Below, in pieces: positions 15,680 through 24,069 of a stretch of 64,000 nt of DNA. Made by a program: the position numbers and the translations under genes. This DNA is from Paracoccus sp. IB05 (lineage in GTDB: Bacteria > Pseudomonadota > Alphaproteobacteria > Rhodobacterales > Rhodobacteraceae). Location of the stretch: positions 1 through 64,000 of the forward strand of contig NZ_JAEFCF010000023.1 in NCBI RefSeq assembly GCF_016405985.1, written 5' to 3'. Positions within the stretch are counted from its first letter, which is position 1; every line of letters starts with the position of its first letter. The notes under the pieces are model-generated. The model saw only the letters and a program-made list of their open reading frames with translations, ran no database searches and was not told the origin of the DNA.

Positions 15680-16688
15680 ACCGATCAAGAAAATCCTGAA
15701 CGACCCGCGCCGCGCGGTGCATGAGATGCTCGACGGGCTGGTGCTGGCCTCGGACGGGCGCACGCGGCGATTGCCGGGCGTCGATGCCATCGTGAAGGCG
15801 GAAATCCCCGAAGGCAAAGTCGCGCTGCTGATCGGTGGCGGATCTGGGCATGAGCCGCTGTTCCACGGCTTTATCGGCGAGAATATGGGGGACGGCGCCG
15901 CCTGCGGCCAGTTCTTCGCCGCGCCCGCGCCGCATATCGTTTATGAGGCCGCAAAGGCGGTGCATCGCGGCAAAGGCGTCTTGTTCCTTTACGGCAACTA
16001 TGCCGGTGACAATATGAATTTCGACATCGGGGCCGAGATGCTCGCCGATGAGGGGATCGAGGTCCGCACCCTGCGGGTCACCGATGACGTGGCCGCAGCC
16101 CCGCCGGAACGGATGCATGACCGGCGCGGTATCGCGGGCGATCTGTTGATGATCCGCGTGGCCGGCGCGGCTGCGGCGCATCTGGGCAGCCTTGATGAGG
16201 TTGAGCGCGTGGCGAAAAAGGCGATGGCGGGCCTCAGGTCGATGGGGGTTGCGGTGCTTGCCGGCTCGATCCCTGAAACCGGCAAGCTGACCTTCGAGCT
16301 TGCCGATGATGAGATCGAAATCGGCATGGGCGCGCATGGCGAGGCGGGGATCTCGCGGCAGAAGCTCGGGACTGCCGATGAGATCACCGATCAGATGATG
16401 GAAAAGATCCTCGCCGATCTGCCGTTCCGGAAAGGCGACGAGGTCGCGCTGCTGATCAACAATCTCGGCGCCACGACGATGATGGAGATGCTGGTGGTGA
16501 ACCGCCGGATCCGCCAGATCCTCGCGGATCGCGGCATCACGGTGCATCGGTCAGATGTTGGCACCTGGGTCACCTCGCAGGAAATGGCGGGGCTGTCGAT
16601 CTCGCTGATGCGGCTGGACGCGGAGCTGAAGCATTATCTCGACATGCCCAGCCGGTCGGTTGGCTATTCCAGCCTGGAGGCGAAATGA
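15672..16688 (+). CDS. DhaK-type ketose kinase, substrate-binding subunit
   Basis: This 338-residue protein matches the DhaK fold that covalently binds short-chain ketoses. The motif GGGSGHEPLFHGF (55-67) is present, and the histidine that forms the hemiaminal with the substrate is H222 in GMGAHGEAG. The acidic substrate contact lies in GNYAGDNMNFD (about D113). It is followed by a separate DhaL gene and no DhaM, so phosphorylation probably uses ATP. Known relatives act on dihydroxyacetone or on D/L-erythrulose; the actual ketose here is not known. Its ATG overlaps the upstream small gene by 8 bases. Confidence 0.88.
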   Translation: MAKPIKKILNDPRRAVHEMLDGLVLASDGRTRRLPGVDAIVKAEIPEGKVALLIGGGSGHEPLFHGFIGENMGDGAACGQFFAAPAPHIVYEAAKAVHRGKGVLFLYGNYAGDNMNFDIGAEMLADEGIEVRTLRVTDDVAAAPPERMHDRRGIAGDLLMIRVAGAAAAHLGSLDEVERVAKKAMAGLRSMGVAVLAGSIPETGKLTFELADDEIEIGMGAHGEAGISRQKLGTADEITDQMMEKILADLPFRKGDEVALLINNLGATTMMEMLVVNRRIRQILADRGITVHRSDVGTWVTSQEMAGLSISLMRLDAELKHYLDMPSRSVGYSSLEAK

Positions 16689-17305
16689 TGCGGGTTGATG
16701 AGGCAGGCGCGGCATTGATGCTGGCAGCGGTGGCACGGGCGGTGCTCGACCGGGTGGACGATCTGACCGATGCCGATCTGGCGATTGGGGACGGGGATCA
16801 CGGCATCGGCATGCGGCGCGGGTTCGAGGCGGTCGAGATGGTGATGGAGGCGCCGCCGCCGGGCATTGATGGCGTGTTCCGCGCGGCGGGCATGGCGATC
16901 ATGTCGAATACCGGCGGGGCGGCGGGGGCGGTGTTCGGCTCGGTCTTTACCGCCGGGGCTGCGGCTTTCGCGATGCAGGAAGAGATCACGGCTGAGGGGT
17001 TCACGGCGTTTCTGGCCGCAGCCGAGGGCGCGGTGCAGCGCCGGGGCGGCGTGGCGGAAGGGGCGAAGACGATGCTCGACGCGCTGGCGCCGGCCGCGCG
17101 GGCGGCGGCAGGCGCCGATGACCTGCAGGCGGCGACTGCGGCGGCGGCCAAGGCGGCGCTCGCGGGTGTCGAGGCGACCAAAGCGATGATCGCGACGACT
17201 GGCAAGGCGCGATCCCTCGGGGAGCGATCCATCGGGCATCCCGATCCGGGGGCGATTTCGATGAGCATCATCCTCGGCGCGATGCGGGATTACGTGGCCG
17301 GCTGA
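16685..17305 (+). CDS. DhaL-type kinase subunit, nucleotide-binding
   Basis: This protein of about 205 residues is the all-helical nucleotide-binding partner of DhaK. The Mg-ADP ligands are visible in DADLAIGDGDHGIGM. If translation starts at the second ATG (16688), these aspartates are numbered 30, 35 and 37, as in E. coli DhaL. Other family signatures are SNTGGAAGAVFG and GHPDPGAISMS. GGAGG precedes the first ATG by 4 bases and the second by 7, so 16688 may be the real start. The gene overlaps the dhaK stop. With DhaK it should transfer a phosphoryl group to the imported or oxidised ketose. Confidence 0.88.
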   Translation: MMRVDEAGAALMLAAVARAVLDRVDDLTDADLAIGDGDHGIGMRRGFEAVEMVMEAPPPGIDGVFRAAGMAIMSNTGGAAGAVFGSVFTAGAAAFAMQEEITAEGFTAFLAAAEGAVQRRGGVAEGAKTMLDALAPAARAAAGADDLQAATAAAAKAALAGVEATKAMIATTGKARSLGERSIGHPDPGAISMSIILGAMRDYVAG

Positions 17306-17326
17306 GGCGGCCGTTAGGAGGCAGTT

Positions 17327-18214
17327 ATGGCAGATCTTGACGATATCAAAGACGGTAAGGACTGGGGCGCTGATCGCCCCGCCGATACCAGCCGGTTCTT
17401 CCTGAAAGGCGCGGCGCATCATGACTGGGGGATGAAAGCGCGGCTGTCGCAGATCTTCCGTCCCGAGACCGGTCGCACGGTGATGCTGGCCTTTGATCAC
17501 GGCTATTTCCAGGGGCCGACGACCGGGCTGGAACGGATCGATCTGACCATCGCGCCGCTGGCGCCCCATGCCGATGTGCTGATGTGCACGCGGGGCGGCC
17601 TGCGCAGCTCAATCCCGCCGGAATCGCGCCGCCCGATTGTGCTGCGCTGTTCGGCGGGGAACTCGATCCTGACCGAATTGTCGAATGAGCTGGTGGGGGT
17701 CGAGATCGATGATGCGATCCGGCTGGGCGCCAGCGCCATGGCGGCGCAGATCTATATTGGCGCAGAATATGAGCATAAATCCATCGCCAATGTGGTGAAG
17801 CTGATCGATACAGGCACAAGATACGGCATCCCGACCATGGCGGTGACCGGGGTTGGCACGGATATGGTGCGCGATGCGCGTTACTTTGGCCTCGCCACAA
17901 GGATCGCGGCTGAGATCGGGGCGCAATTCGTGAAAAGCTATTACACCGATGAGGGGTTCGAGCGGATCACCCTTGGCTGCCCGGTGCCCATCGTGATTGC
18001 GGGCGGCAAGAAGCTGCCCGAGGCGGAGGCTCTGGAAATGGCGTATCGCGCCATCGACCAGGGCGCGGCAGGGGTGGATATGGGGCGCAACGTGTTCCAG
18101 TCCTCAGATCCGGTCGCGATGCTCAGGGCGCTGGCGGGCGTGGTGCATGAGGGCCTGAGCGGCGCTGCGGGCTATGAGATGTTCCGCGATCTGGCACAGC
18201 GCCAAACGGCCTGA
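17327..18214 (+). CDS. lsrF: LsrF-like class I aldolase/thiolase
   Basis: This 295-residue TIM-barrel protein is strikingly close to E. coli LsrF, sharing from memory the N-terminus [12 protein letters not shown] and the stretch [20 protein letters not shown]. The active-site lysine is K203 in [16 protein letters not shown], the same position as in E. coli LsrF. LsrF transfers the acetyl group of 3-hydroxy-2,4-pentadione-5-phosphate to CoA, giving DHAP and acetyl-CoA, at the end of autoinducer-2 degradation. AGGAGG stands 5 bases before the ATG. No lsrK, lsrG, lsrB or lsrR is nearby. Here the phosphorylated substrate would come from the DhaKL pair directly upstream, so it may be AI-2-like or another branched or linear dione phosphate. 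Confidence 0.88.
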   Translation: MADLDDIKDGKDWGADRPADTSRFFLKGAAHHDWGMKARLSQIFRPETGRTVMLAFDHGYFQGPTTGLERIDLTIAPLAPHADVLMCTRGGLRSSIPPESRRPIVLRCSAGNSILTELSNELVGVEIDDAIRLGASAMAAQIYIGAEYEHKSIANVVKLIDTGTRYGIPTMAVTGVGTDMVRDARYFGLATRIAAEIGAQFVKSYYTDEGFERITLGCPVPIVIAGGKKLPEAEALEMAYRAIDQGAAGVDMGRNVFQSSDPVAMLRALAGVVHEGLSGAAGYEMFRDLAQRQTA

Positions 18215-18304
18215 CACCTGACCGCCTGAAGTTCAACCAAATGCAGTTTAATCACGGGCGATCCTGTCGCCCGCTGGCCGGGTCATGCCCGGAGGAGGTT
18301 TGTG

Positions 18305-20251
18305 ATGCGAAATCTCTGGGATGAGACGGCGGCTTCCGGCCTCACGGGGCTGGCACTCAGGGCTTATTCCTCGTGGCTGATCGGGCAGGATCCGGGTCTC
18401 GTTCTGCATGGCGGCGGCAATACTTCGTGGAAAAGCGAGGCGCGCGATCTTTACGGCGCGATGCTGCCGGCGATCTGGGTCAAGGCCGCCGGGTCCGATC
18501 TGGGGCATATGGGCGAGGAAGGTTTTACCGGGCTGGAACTGGCGCCGCTGCTGGCGCTGGCAGAGCTGGAAACGCTTTCCGACAGCGCGATGGTGGCGGC
18601 GGTGAAACGGGCGCGGCTTGACCCGGATGCGGCACCGGCCCCGATCGAGGCGCTGGTTCATGCGCTGATCCCGGCGGCGTTTGTCGACCATTGCCATGCC
18701 GATGCGGTGCTGACCCTGTCAAATGCGGGCGGGCGGGCGCTGCTGCAGGCGGTCTGCGGCGCGCGGCTGTTGATTCTGCCCTATGTGAAACCGGGCTTTG
18801 AGCTCGCGCGCCAGATCCGCCAGGCGCTGGCCGGGGCGGGAAGAGCGGGGTTTGACGCGATCCTCCTCGAACATCACGGCGTCTTCACCTGGGGCGAGAC
18901 GGCGCGGCAAAGCTATGACCGGATGATCAAGATCTGTGGCGCGGCTGAGGCCTGGATCGCGGCAAATCTCGCGCCCCTGACCGAGGCGCGACCCGAGCCT
19001 GATCCGTTGGGCGTCGCGCGGCTGCGCGGCCTTGTGTCGCGCGCGGCGGGGCGGGCGCTGATCGCGCGCCCGGCAGGGGCGGTGCCGCCCGGCGAGGTCG
19101 CGACCCTGGCCGAGCGCGCGCGTCACGGCACCCTGAGCCCGGACCATGTGATCCATCTGAAGCCCTTCCCGATGCTTGTCGGGTCTGACCCTGCGGCCGG
19201 CCTCGCGCAATTTTCTGAGGCCTATCGCAGCTATGCGGCCCGGGCCGGGAACCCGGATCTGATCCCGCTGCCCGACATGCCGCATTGGGCGCTGAACCCC
19301 GACGGATCGGCGTTCAGCTTTGGCCCGACCCTCGCGCGCGCGCGGGTGGTGGCGGAGATGGCGCAGGCCAATCTCGTGGCGCTGCGCCGCGCGGCGCAGA
19401 TCGGGGCCTGGCAGGGGCTGACCGAAGCGCAGCTTCGCGACCTGGAATATTGGGAGCCGGAGCAGGCCAGGCTGAAACGCCAGACCGTACCCCCGGTGCT
19501 GGCTGGGCGGGTTGCGGTGGTCAGCGGGGCGGCGGCCGGGATCGGTCGCGCCACTGCCGAAGCGCTGGCGGCGGCGGGTGCGGTGGTGATCGGGCTGGAT
19601 GTTGACCCTTCGGTGCGCGCGCATATGAACCGCGACGGCTATGACAGCATCACTGCCGATCTCACCGATGAGAGGGCGGTGGCCGCGGCGCTGGATCAGG
19701 TGGTCTGCGACTATGGCGGGCTTGATATCCTTGTCTCGAATGTCGGCATCTTCCGTGCCGGTGCGCCGGTCGAGACCCTGGGGGATCAGGTCTGGGACGA
19801 TACACTGGCGGTCAATCTGACATCGCACAGGAAGCTTTTGAAACAGGCGATCCCCTTTCTGCGCCAGGGTGTCGATCCGGCTGTCGTTTTCATCGGATCG
19901 CGCAATGTCGCAGCGCCGGGGCCGGGGGCGGCGGCCTATTCGGTCTCGAAAGCGGGGCTGACGCAGCTGATGCGGGTCGCGGCGCTGGAGCTTGCGCCTG
20001 AAGGGATCCGCGTCAATGCGATCCATCCGGATGCGGTGTTTGACACGCGCCTCTGGACGCCGGAGGCGCTGGAGACCTCGGCGCGGCGCTATGGGCTGAC
20101 GGTGGAGGCGTATAAATCGCGCAATCTGATGCGGGCTGAAGTGCGCTCGGCGGATGTGGCCCGCGCGGTGCTGGCACTGGTCGATGGCAGCTTTTCCCGC
20201 ACCACCGGCGCCCAGATCCCTGTCGATGGCGGCAATGATCGCGTGATCTGA
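18305..20251 (+). CDS. Bifunctional class II aldolase / short-chain dehydrogenase
   Basis: This 648-residue fusion has an N-terminal class II (fuculose/rhamnulose-phosphate type) aldolase domain with HGGGNTSWK (35-43), a likely catalytic glutamate E115, and zinc histidines around H129/H131 (VDHCHAD) and H190/H191 (LEHHGVFTWG). The C-terminal SDR domain has SGAAAGIG (407-414), S532, and the catalytic Y545 and K549 in YSVSK. Homologues include the RhaD-type rhamnulose-1-phosphate aldolase/alcohol dehydrogenase of alphaproteobacteria, which is slightly longer. GGAGGAGG favours the ATG at 18305 over the GTG at 18302. In this operon it could oxidise the imported polyol and cleave a phosphorylated ketose, but the substrate is unknown. 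Confidence 0.9.
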   Translation: MRNLWDETAASGLTGLALRAYSSWLIGQDPGLVLHGGGNTSWKSEARDLYGAMLPAIWVKAAGSDLGHMGEEGFTGLELAPLLALAELETLSDSAMVAAVKRARLDPDAAPAPIEALVHALIPAAFVDHCHADAVLTLSNAGGRALLQAVCGARLLILPYVKPGFELARQIRQALAGAGRAGFDAILLEHHGVFTWGETARQSYDRMIKICGAAEAWIAANLAPLTEARPEPDPLGVARLRGLVSRAAGRALIARPAGAVPPGEVATLAERARHGTLSPDHVIHLKPFPMLVGSDPAAGLAQFSEAYRSYAARAGNPDLIPLPDMPHWALNPDGSAFSFGPTLARARVVAEMAQANLVALRRAAQIGAWQGLTEAQLRDLEYWEPEQARLKRQTVPPVLAGRVAVVSGAAAGIGRATAEALAAAGAVVIGLDVDPSVRAHMNRDGYDSITADLTDERAVAAALDQVVCDYGGLDILVSNVGIFRAGAPVETLGDQVWDDTLAVNLTSHRKLLKQAIPFLRQGVDPAVVFIGSRNVAAPGPGAAAYSVSKAGLTQLMRVAALELAPEGIRVNAIHPDAVFDTRLWTPEALETSARRYGLTVEAYKSRNLMRAEVRSADVARAVLALVDGSFSRTTGAQIPVDGGNDRVI

Positions 20252-20289
20252 TCCCGGATTTCCTGTATCTGAAAGGAAGAGTGTCCGCT

Positions 20290-20311
20290 ATATTCTGGTC
20301 GGGCAGAATAT
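20290..20311. promoter_or_regulatory. Palindromic operator candidate upstream of the persulfide dioxygenase operon
   Basis: The perfect inverted repeat ATATTCTG-GTCGGG-CAGAATAT lies 94 bp before the blh start. A second repeat, GCCTG-AGCCGA-CAGGC, is at 20357-20372, 33 bp before the start. Related operons are repressed by the ArsR-type sensor BigR/SqrR; no such gene is in the window. The match to a specific regulator is inferred. Confidence 0.5.
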
Positions 20312-20404
20312 TGTTCCCTTCTGTGATTGCGTATCTGCGGAAAAGCGTATATATTTGCCTGAGCCGACAGGCTGCCGGTATATGTCCGGAATGAAGAGGC
20401 AGCT

Positions 20405-21280
20405 ATGACACCCCGTCCCGAGGTTACCGGCTTTTACGAGGCCCGCACCGGATCGGTTCAATATGTGGTGGCGGACCCCGTCACAAAGGCCTGTGTCATC
20501 ATCGACCCGGTGCTGGATTATGACGAGAAGTCGGGCGCGACCGCCACAATCGAGGCCGATCGCCTGCTGGCCTTTGTCGCAGAGCGCGGTTACCGGCTTG
20601 ACCAGATCCTCGACACCCATCCCCATGCCGACCATTTCTCGGCCGCAGATTACCTGAAACGACAGACCGGCGCGCCCATTGCGATCGGGGCGAAGGTGAC
20701 AAAGGTTCAGGCGCTGTGGAACGGGTTTTACAACCGGGATCTGGCCGCAGACGGATCGCAATGGGACAGGCTATATGACGAGGGCGACACATTCATGGTC
20801 GGGGAAATCCCGGCCAGGGTGATGTTCTCGCCCGGTCACACCATGGCCTCGGTCAGCTATGTGATCGGCGATGCGGCTTTCATCCATGACACGATTTTCA
20901 TGCCTGATACCGGCACCGCGCGGGCCGATTTCCCCGGCGGCAGCGCCAGGGTGCTGTGGCATTCGATCCAGGAGATCCTGGCACTTCCCGATGCGACGCG
21001 GCTGTTCACCGGCCATGATTACCGCCAGGGCGGGCGCGCGGCGGCCTGGGAATCCACTGTCGCCGAACAGCGGGCAACCAATATCCATCTCTCGAAACAC
21101 CCGGGCGAAGCCGATTTCGTCGCGGTGCGCGAGGCGCGCGATGCGACCTTGCCGATGCCGAAACTGATCCTGCATGCGCTTCAGGTGAACACCAATGCGG
21201 GCCGCCTGCCAGAGCGTGAGGCCAATGGCACGCGCTATCTGAAAATACCGCTCGATCTGTTCAGAACCGTCTGGGAGTGA
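20405..21280 (+). CDS. blh: Blh-type MBL-fold persulfide dioxygenase
   Basis: This 291-residue metallo-beta-lactamase-fold protein has the metal motif THPHADH (H72, H74, D76, H77), further ligands in FSPGHTM and FTGHDYR, and the ETHE1/Blh-like pattern IIDPVLDYDE. ETHE1-type enzymes oxidise glutathione persulfide to sulfite and glutathione. The two following genes encode PmpA/PmpB-like membrane proteins and the last a SulP transporter, the layout known for hydrogen sulfide detoxification in Xylella and Agrobacterium (bigR operons). GAGG with 5 bases of spacing precedes the ATG. The fused rhodanese domain of some Blh proteins is absent. Confidence 0.88.
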   Translation: MTPRPEVTGFYEARTGSVQYVVADPVTKACVIIDPVLDYDEKSGATATIEADRLLAFVAERGYRLDQILDTHPHADHFSAADYLKRQTGAPIAIGAKVTKVQALWNGFYNRDLAADGSQWDRLYDEGDTFMVGEIPARVMFSPGHTMASVSYVIGDAAFIHDTIFMPDTGTARADFPGGSARVLWHSIQEILALPDATRLFTGHDYRQGGRAAAWESTVAEQRATNIHLSKHPGEADFVAVREARDATLPMPKLILHALQVNTNAGRLPEREANGTRYLKIPLDLFRTVWE

Positions 21281-21311
21281 TTGCCATGCACAACAGAAAC
21301 GGCAGGCCGGC

Positions 21312-21728
21312 ATGACCGGATTTACCCCCTGGACGAGCCTTGCGGGCGGTGGGCTGATCGGGCTTGCGGTGGTGCTTCTGATGGCGTTGCACGGGCGGAT
21401 CCTTGGCGTCACCGGGATCGTGACGGGGGTGCTGACGGGATCGCGTGGCTGGCGGCTGGCCTTTCTGACAGGCGCGGTGCTGGCGCCCATGGGGCTCACC
21501 TTTGCCTTCGGCGCGGTGGGGTTTCACAGCCCTGCCCCCTGGCCCTGGATCCTTTTCAGCGGGCTCCTGGCCGGCATTGGCGTGAGCTTTGGCGGCGGCT
21601 GCACGTCGGGCCATGGCATTTGCGGCAATGCGCGACTGTCGAAACGCTCGGCTGTCGCGACGATTTGCTTCCTGCTGAGCGCGGCGGCGACGGTTTACGC
21701 GATCCGCCACCTGATCGGAGGTCTGTGA
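21312..21728 (+). CDS. pmpA: YeeE/YedE half-protein PmpA
   Basis: This 138-residue membrane protein has four predicted helices and the YeeE/YedE signature SFGGGCTSGHGICG with C97, the cysteine implicated in thiosulfate or sulfur transport by full-length YeeE. It is directly followed, with no gap, by a second half-size protein carrying the other cysteine signature, so the two should assemble into one channel. It lies in the blh operon, 31 bp after the dioxygenase gene. Confidence 0.88.
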   Translation: MTGFTPWTSLAGGGLIGLAVVLLMALHGRILGVTGIVTGVLTGSRGWRLAFLTGAVLAPMGLTFAFGAVGFHSPAPWPWILFSGLLAGIGVSFGGGCTSGHGICGNARLSKRSAVATICFLLSAAATVYAIRHLIGGL

Positions 21729-22166
21729 ATGCCGGTGATTGCGGCCCTGCTGATCGGGATGGTCTTTGGCAGCGGCATTTTGCTCGGGGGGATGGCGAAC
21801 CCGGCGAAAGTGCTGAATTTCTTTGATATTGCAGGAACATGGGATCCCTCGCTGGCCTTTGTCATCCTGGGGGCGCTGGCGGTGGCCGGTCCGGGTTACC
21901 GGTTTATATTGCGCCGCAGACGGCCGGTTTTCGACACTGAATTCCACCTGCCGCCCCGGCGCGGGATCGACCTGCGCCTGTTCGGGGGCGCGTCCCTTTT
22001 CGGCATCGGCTGGGGCATAGCCGGTTTTTGTCCGGGGGGTGCGATCCCGGCGCTCGGCCTCTTGCGCCCCGAGCCGCTGGTTTTTCTGATTGCCATGAGT
22101 GCGGGCATCCTCATCGCGCACCGGATACAGGGCCGGATCGCGGATAAGATCGGGAGCAGGGAATGA
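21729..22166 (+). CDS. pmpB: YeeE/YedE half-protein PmpB
   Basis: This 145-residue membrane protein has four predicted helices, the motif GGMANPAKVLNFFD near the N-terminus and GIAGFCPGGAIPAL with C101, the matching YeeE cysteine site. The ATG comes immediately after the pmpA stop codon, and its own stop overlaps the SulP start by 4 bases. Together with PmpA it probably moves a sulfur species such as sulfite or thiosulfate; direction and substrate are not established from sequence. Confidence 0.88.
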   Translation: MPVIAALLIGMVFGSGILLGGMANPAKVLNFFDIAGTWDPSLAFVILGALAVAGPGYRFILRRRRPVFDTEFHLPPRRGIDLRLFGGASLFGIGWGIAGFCPGGAIPALGLLRPEPLVFLIAMSAGILIAHRIQGRIADKIGSRE

Positions 22167-23905
22167 AGCAATTGCGCCACTGGCTGCCGATCCTCGACTG
22201 GGGGAGCCGCTATGACCGCGCGACGTTCGGCGCGGATCTGCTGGCGGCGGTGATCGTTACGATCATGCTGATCCCGCAAAGCCTTGCCTATGCGATGCTG
22301 GCGGCACTGCCGCCCGAGGCCGGGCTCTATGCCTCGATCCTGCCGCTGATGGCCTATGCGCTGTTCGGAACCAGCCGGGTGCTGGCGGTGGGCCCGGTGG
22401 CGGTGGTGTCGCTGATGACGGCCTCGGCGGTGGCGCCGGTGGTTTCAGCGGGCCTGGCGGATGCGATGACGGCGGCGATGGTGCTGGCGCTGATGTCCGG
22501 AGCGATGCTGGTCCTGATGGGGCTGTTGCGGCTGGGGTTTGTGGCGAATTTCCTCAGCCATCCGGTGATTTCGGGCTTCATCACCGCCTCGGGCCTGCTG
22601 ATCGCGGCGGGGCAGCTTGGCTATCTTCTGGGCATGGGCGGCGGCGGCTCGACCCTGCCGGCGGTGGTCTCGCGGCTGTCTGAGCCGCAGGGCGTGCACC
22701 CCGCCACTGCCGGTATCGGGGTCGGCGTGCTGGTCTTTCTGTGGTTCGCGCGGAGCCGGCTGAAGCCTTTGCTGATCCGGCTGGGCCTGGGCATGACCAT
22801 GGCGACGGTGATCGCCCGGGCGGCGCCGGTCATGGCGATCTTTGTGACGATTGCCCTGTCGAAAAGCTTTGATCTGGGGGCGAAAGGTGTGGCGCTGGTG
22901 GGCCAGGTGCCGGCAGGGCTGCCGGTTCCGGGGCTGCCCGCGGCGGATATGGCGCTGATCTTTGCGCTGGCACCGGCGGCCTTCCTGATCTCGATTGTGG
23001 GCTTCGTGGAATCGGTCTCGGTCGCGCGCACACTTGCTGCCAAGCGGCGCGAGCGGATCGGGCCGGATCAGGAGCTTCTGGGCCTTGGCGCCGCCAATCT
23101 TGCGGCAGGGATGAGCGGCGCCTTTCCGGTGACCGGTGGTTTTGCGCGTTCGGTGGTGAATTTCGACGCGGGCGCGCGGACCCCGGCGGCGGGGGCCTTT
23201 ACCGCCATCGGAATTGCACTGGCGGCGCTGTATCTGGCGCCGCTGCTGGCCGCGCTGCCGCAGGCGACACTCGCGGCGACGATCATCGTGGCGGTGCTGT
23301 CGCTGGTGGATCTGCCGGCGCTGGCACGGGTCTGGGCCTGGTCGCGCCATGATTTCGCGGCGATGCTGGCAACGATCCTGATGACGCTGGGCTTTGGGGT
23401 CGAGGCGGGGATCTCGGCCGGGGTCGTGCTCTCGATCCTGCTGGTATTGTGGCGCGCAAGCCATCCGCATTCGGCCGTGGTGGGCCAGGTGCCGGGGACC
23501 GAACATTACCGCAATATCAGCCGTCATCAGGTGATTACCACCCCCAGGGTCCTGTCATTGCGGGTTGATGAGAGCCTCTGGTTCGGCAATGCGCGTTTTC
23601 TCGAAGAGAAGATAGAAGCGCTGGCCGCCTGCTCGCCGGGGCTGAAACATATCGTGCTGATGTGCCCGGCGGTGAATGATATCGACGCCAGCGCGCTGGA
23701 GAGCCTGGCCGATATCAACCGCCGTCTGATGGATGCCGGGATCCGGTTTCATCTCTCCGAGGTGAAGGGGCCGGTGATGGACCGGCTCCGGCGCAGCGAT
23801 TTCCTCGCCGGTCTGAGCGGGGAGGTCTTTCTCAGCCAGCATGAGGCGATGTGCCGGCTGGGCGAGGGCGGCGATTGCGGCCCGGAAGCGCGCAAGGCGG
23901 GGTAA
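22163..23905 (+). CDS. SulP-family anion transporter with STAS domain
   Basis: This 580-residue protein has the SulP core of about 12-14 helices (residues 15-430: LLAAVIVTIMLIPQSLAYAM, the conserved VGPVAVVSLM, PVTGGFARSVVN) and a C-terminal STAS domain (about 450-565: LRVDESLWFGNARFLEE, then NDIDASALESLADI). SulP proteins carry sulfate, bicarbonate or other anions across the inner membrane. Its position as last gene of the blh-pmpA-pmpB operon, overlapping pmpB, suggests export of sulfite or sulfate produced by persulfide oxidation. Confidence 0.9.
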   Translation: MKQLRHWLPILDWGSRYDRATFGADLLAAVIVTIMLIPQSLAYAMLAALPPEAGLYASILPLMAYALFGTSRVLAVGPVAVVSLMTASAVAPVVSAGLADAMTAAMVLALMSGAMLVLMGLLRLGFVANFLSHPVISGFITASGLLIAAGQLGYLLGMGGGGSTLPAVVSRLSEPQGVHPATAGIGVGVLVFLWFARSRLKPLLIRLGLGMTMATVIARAAPVMAIFVTIALSKSFDLGAKGVALVGQVPAGLPVPGLPAADMALIFALAPAAFLISIVGFVESVSVARTLAAKRRERIGPDQELLGLGAANLAAGMSGAFPVTGGFARSVVNFDAGARTPAAGAFTAIGIALAALYLAPLLAALPQATLAATIIVAVLSLVDLPALARVWAWSRHDFAAMLATILMTLGFGVEAGISAGVVLSILLVLWRASHPHSAVVGQVPGTEHYRNISRHQVITTPRVLSLRVDESLWFGNARFLEEKIEALAACSPGLKHIVLMCPAVNDIDASALESLADINRRLMDAGIRFHLSEVKGPVMDRLRRSDFLAGLSGEVFLSQHEAMCRLGEGGDCGPEARKAG

Positions 23906-23922
23906 GGCGATACGCGCGGGGG

Positions 23923-23956
23923 AAGGCGGGGCGCGGGGTAAGGCGGGGCGCGGGGT
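23923..23956. repeat. 17-bp tandem duplication
   Basis: AAGGCGGGGCGCGGGGT occurs twice back to back, with a partial related copy at about 23893-23908, in the spacer after the SulP gene. It is probably slippage in GC-rich spacer DNA. Confidence 0.8.
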
Positions 23957-24069
23957 GAAAAACCACGCGGTCCTCAGGATTCACGCTTGAAGAGCGCTGC
24001 CCCTGCGGCGAAACCTGTGATCCGTGAAAGCCGCATGAGACGGCAGGACCGCGCAGGGGGATCCGGGTT

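Noticed and set aside
18719-20026. 435-residue minus-strand open frame opposite the aldolase/SDR gene
   Set aside because: Arg/His/Gln-rich composition typical of antisense frames in GC-rich genes; no domain.
8995-20251. Calling the island a complete autoinducer-2 (Lsr) system
   Set aside because: LsrB, LsrA/C/D, LsrK, LsrG and LsrR are not present; only LsrF is. The importer is of carbohydrate CUT1 type and the regulator is of DeoR type.
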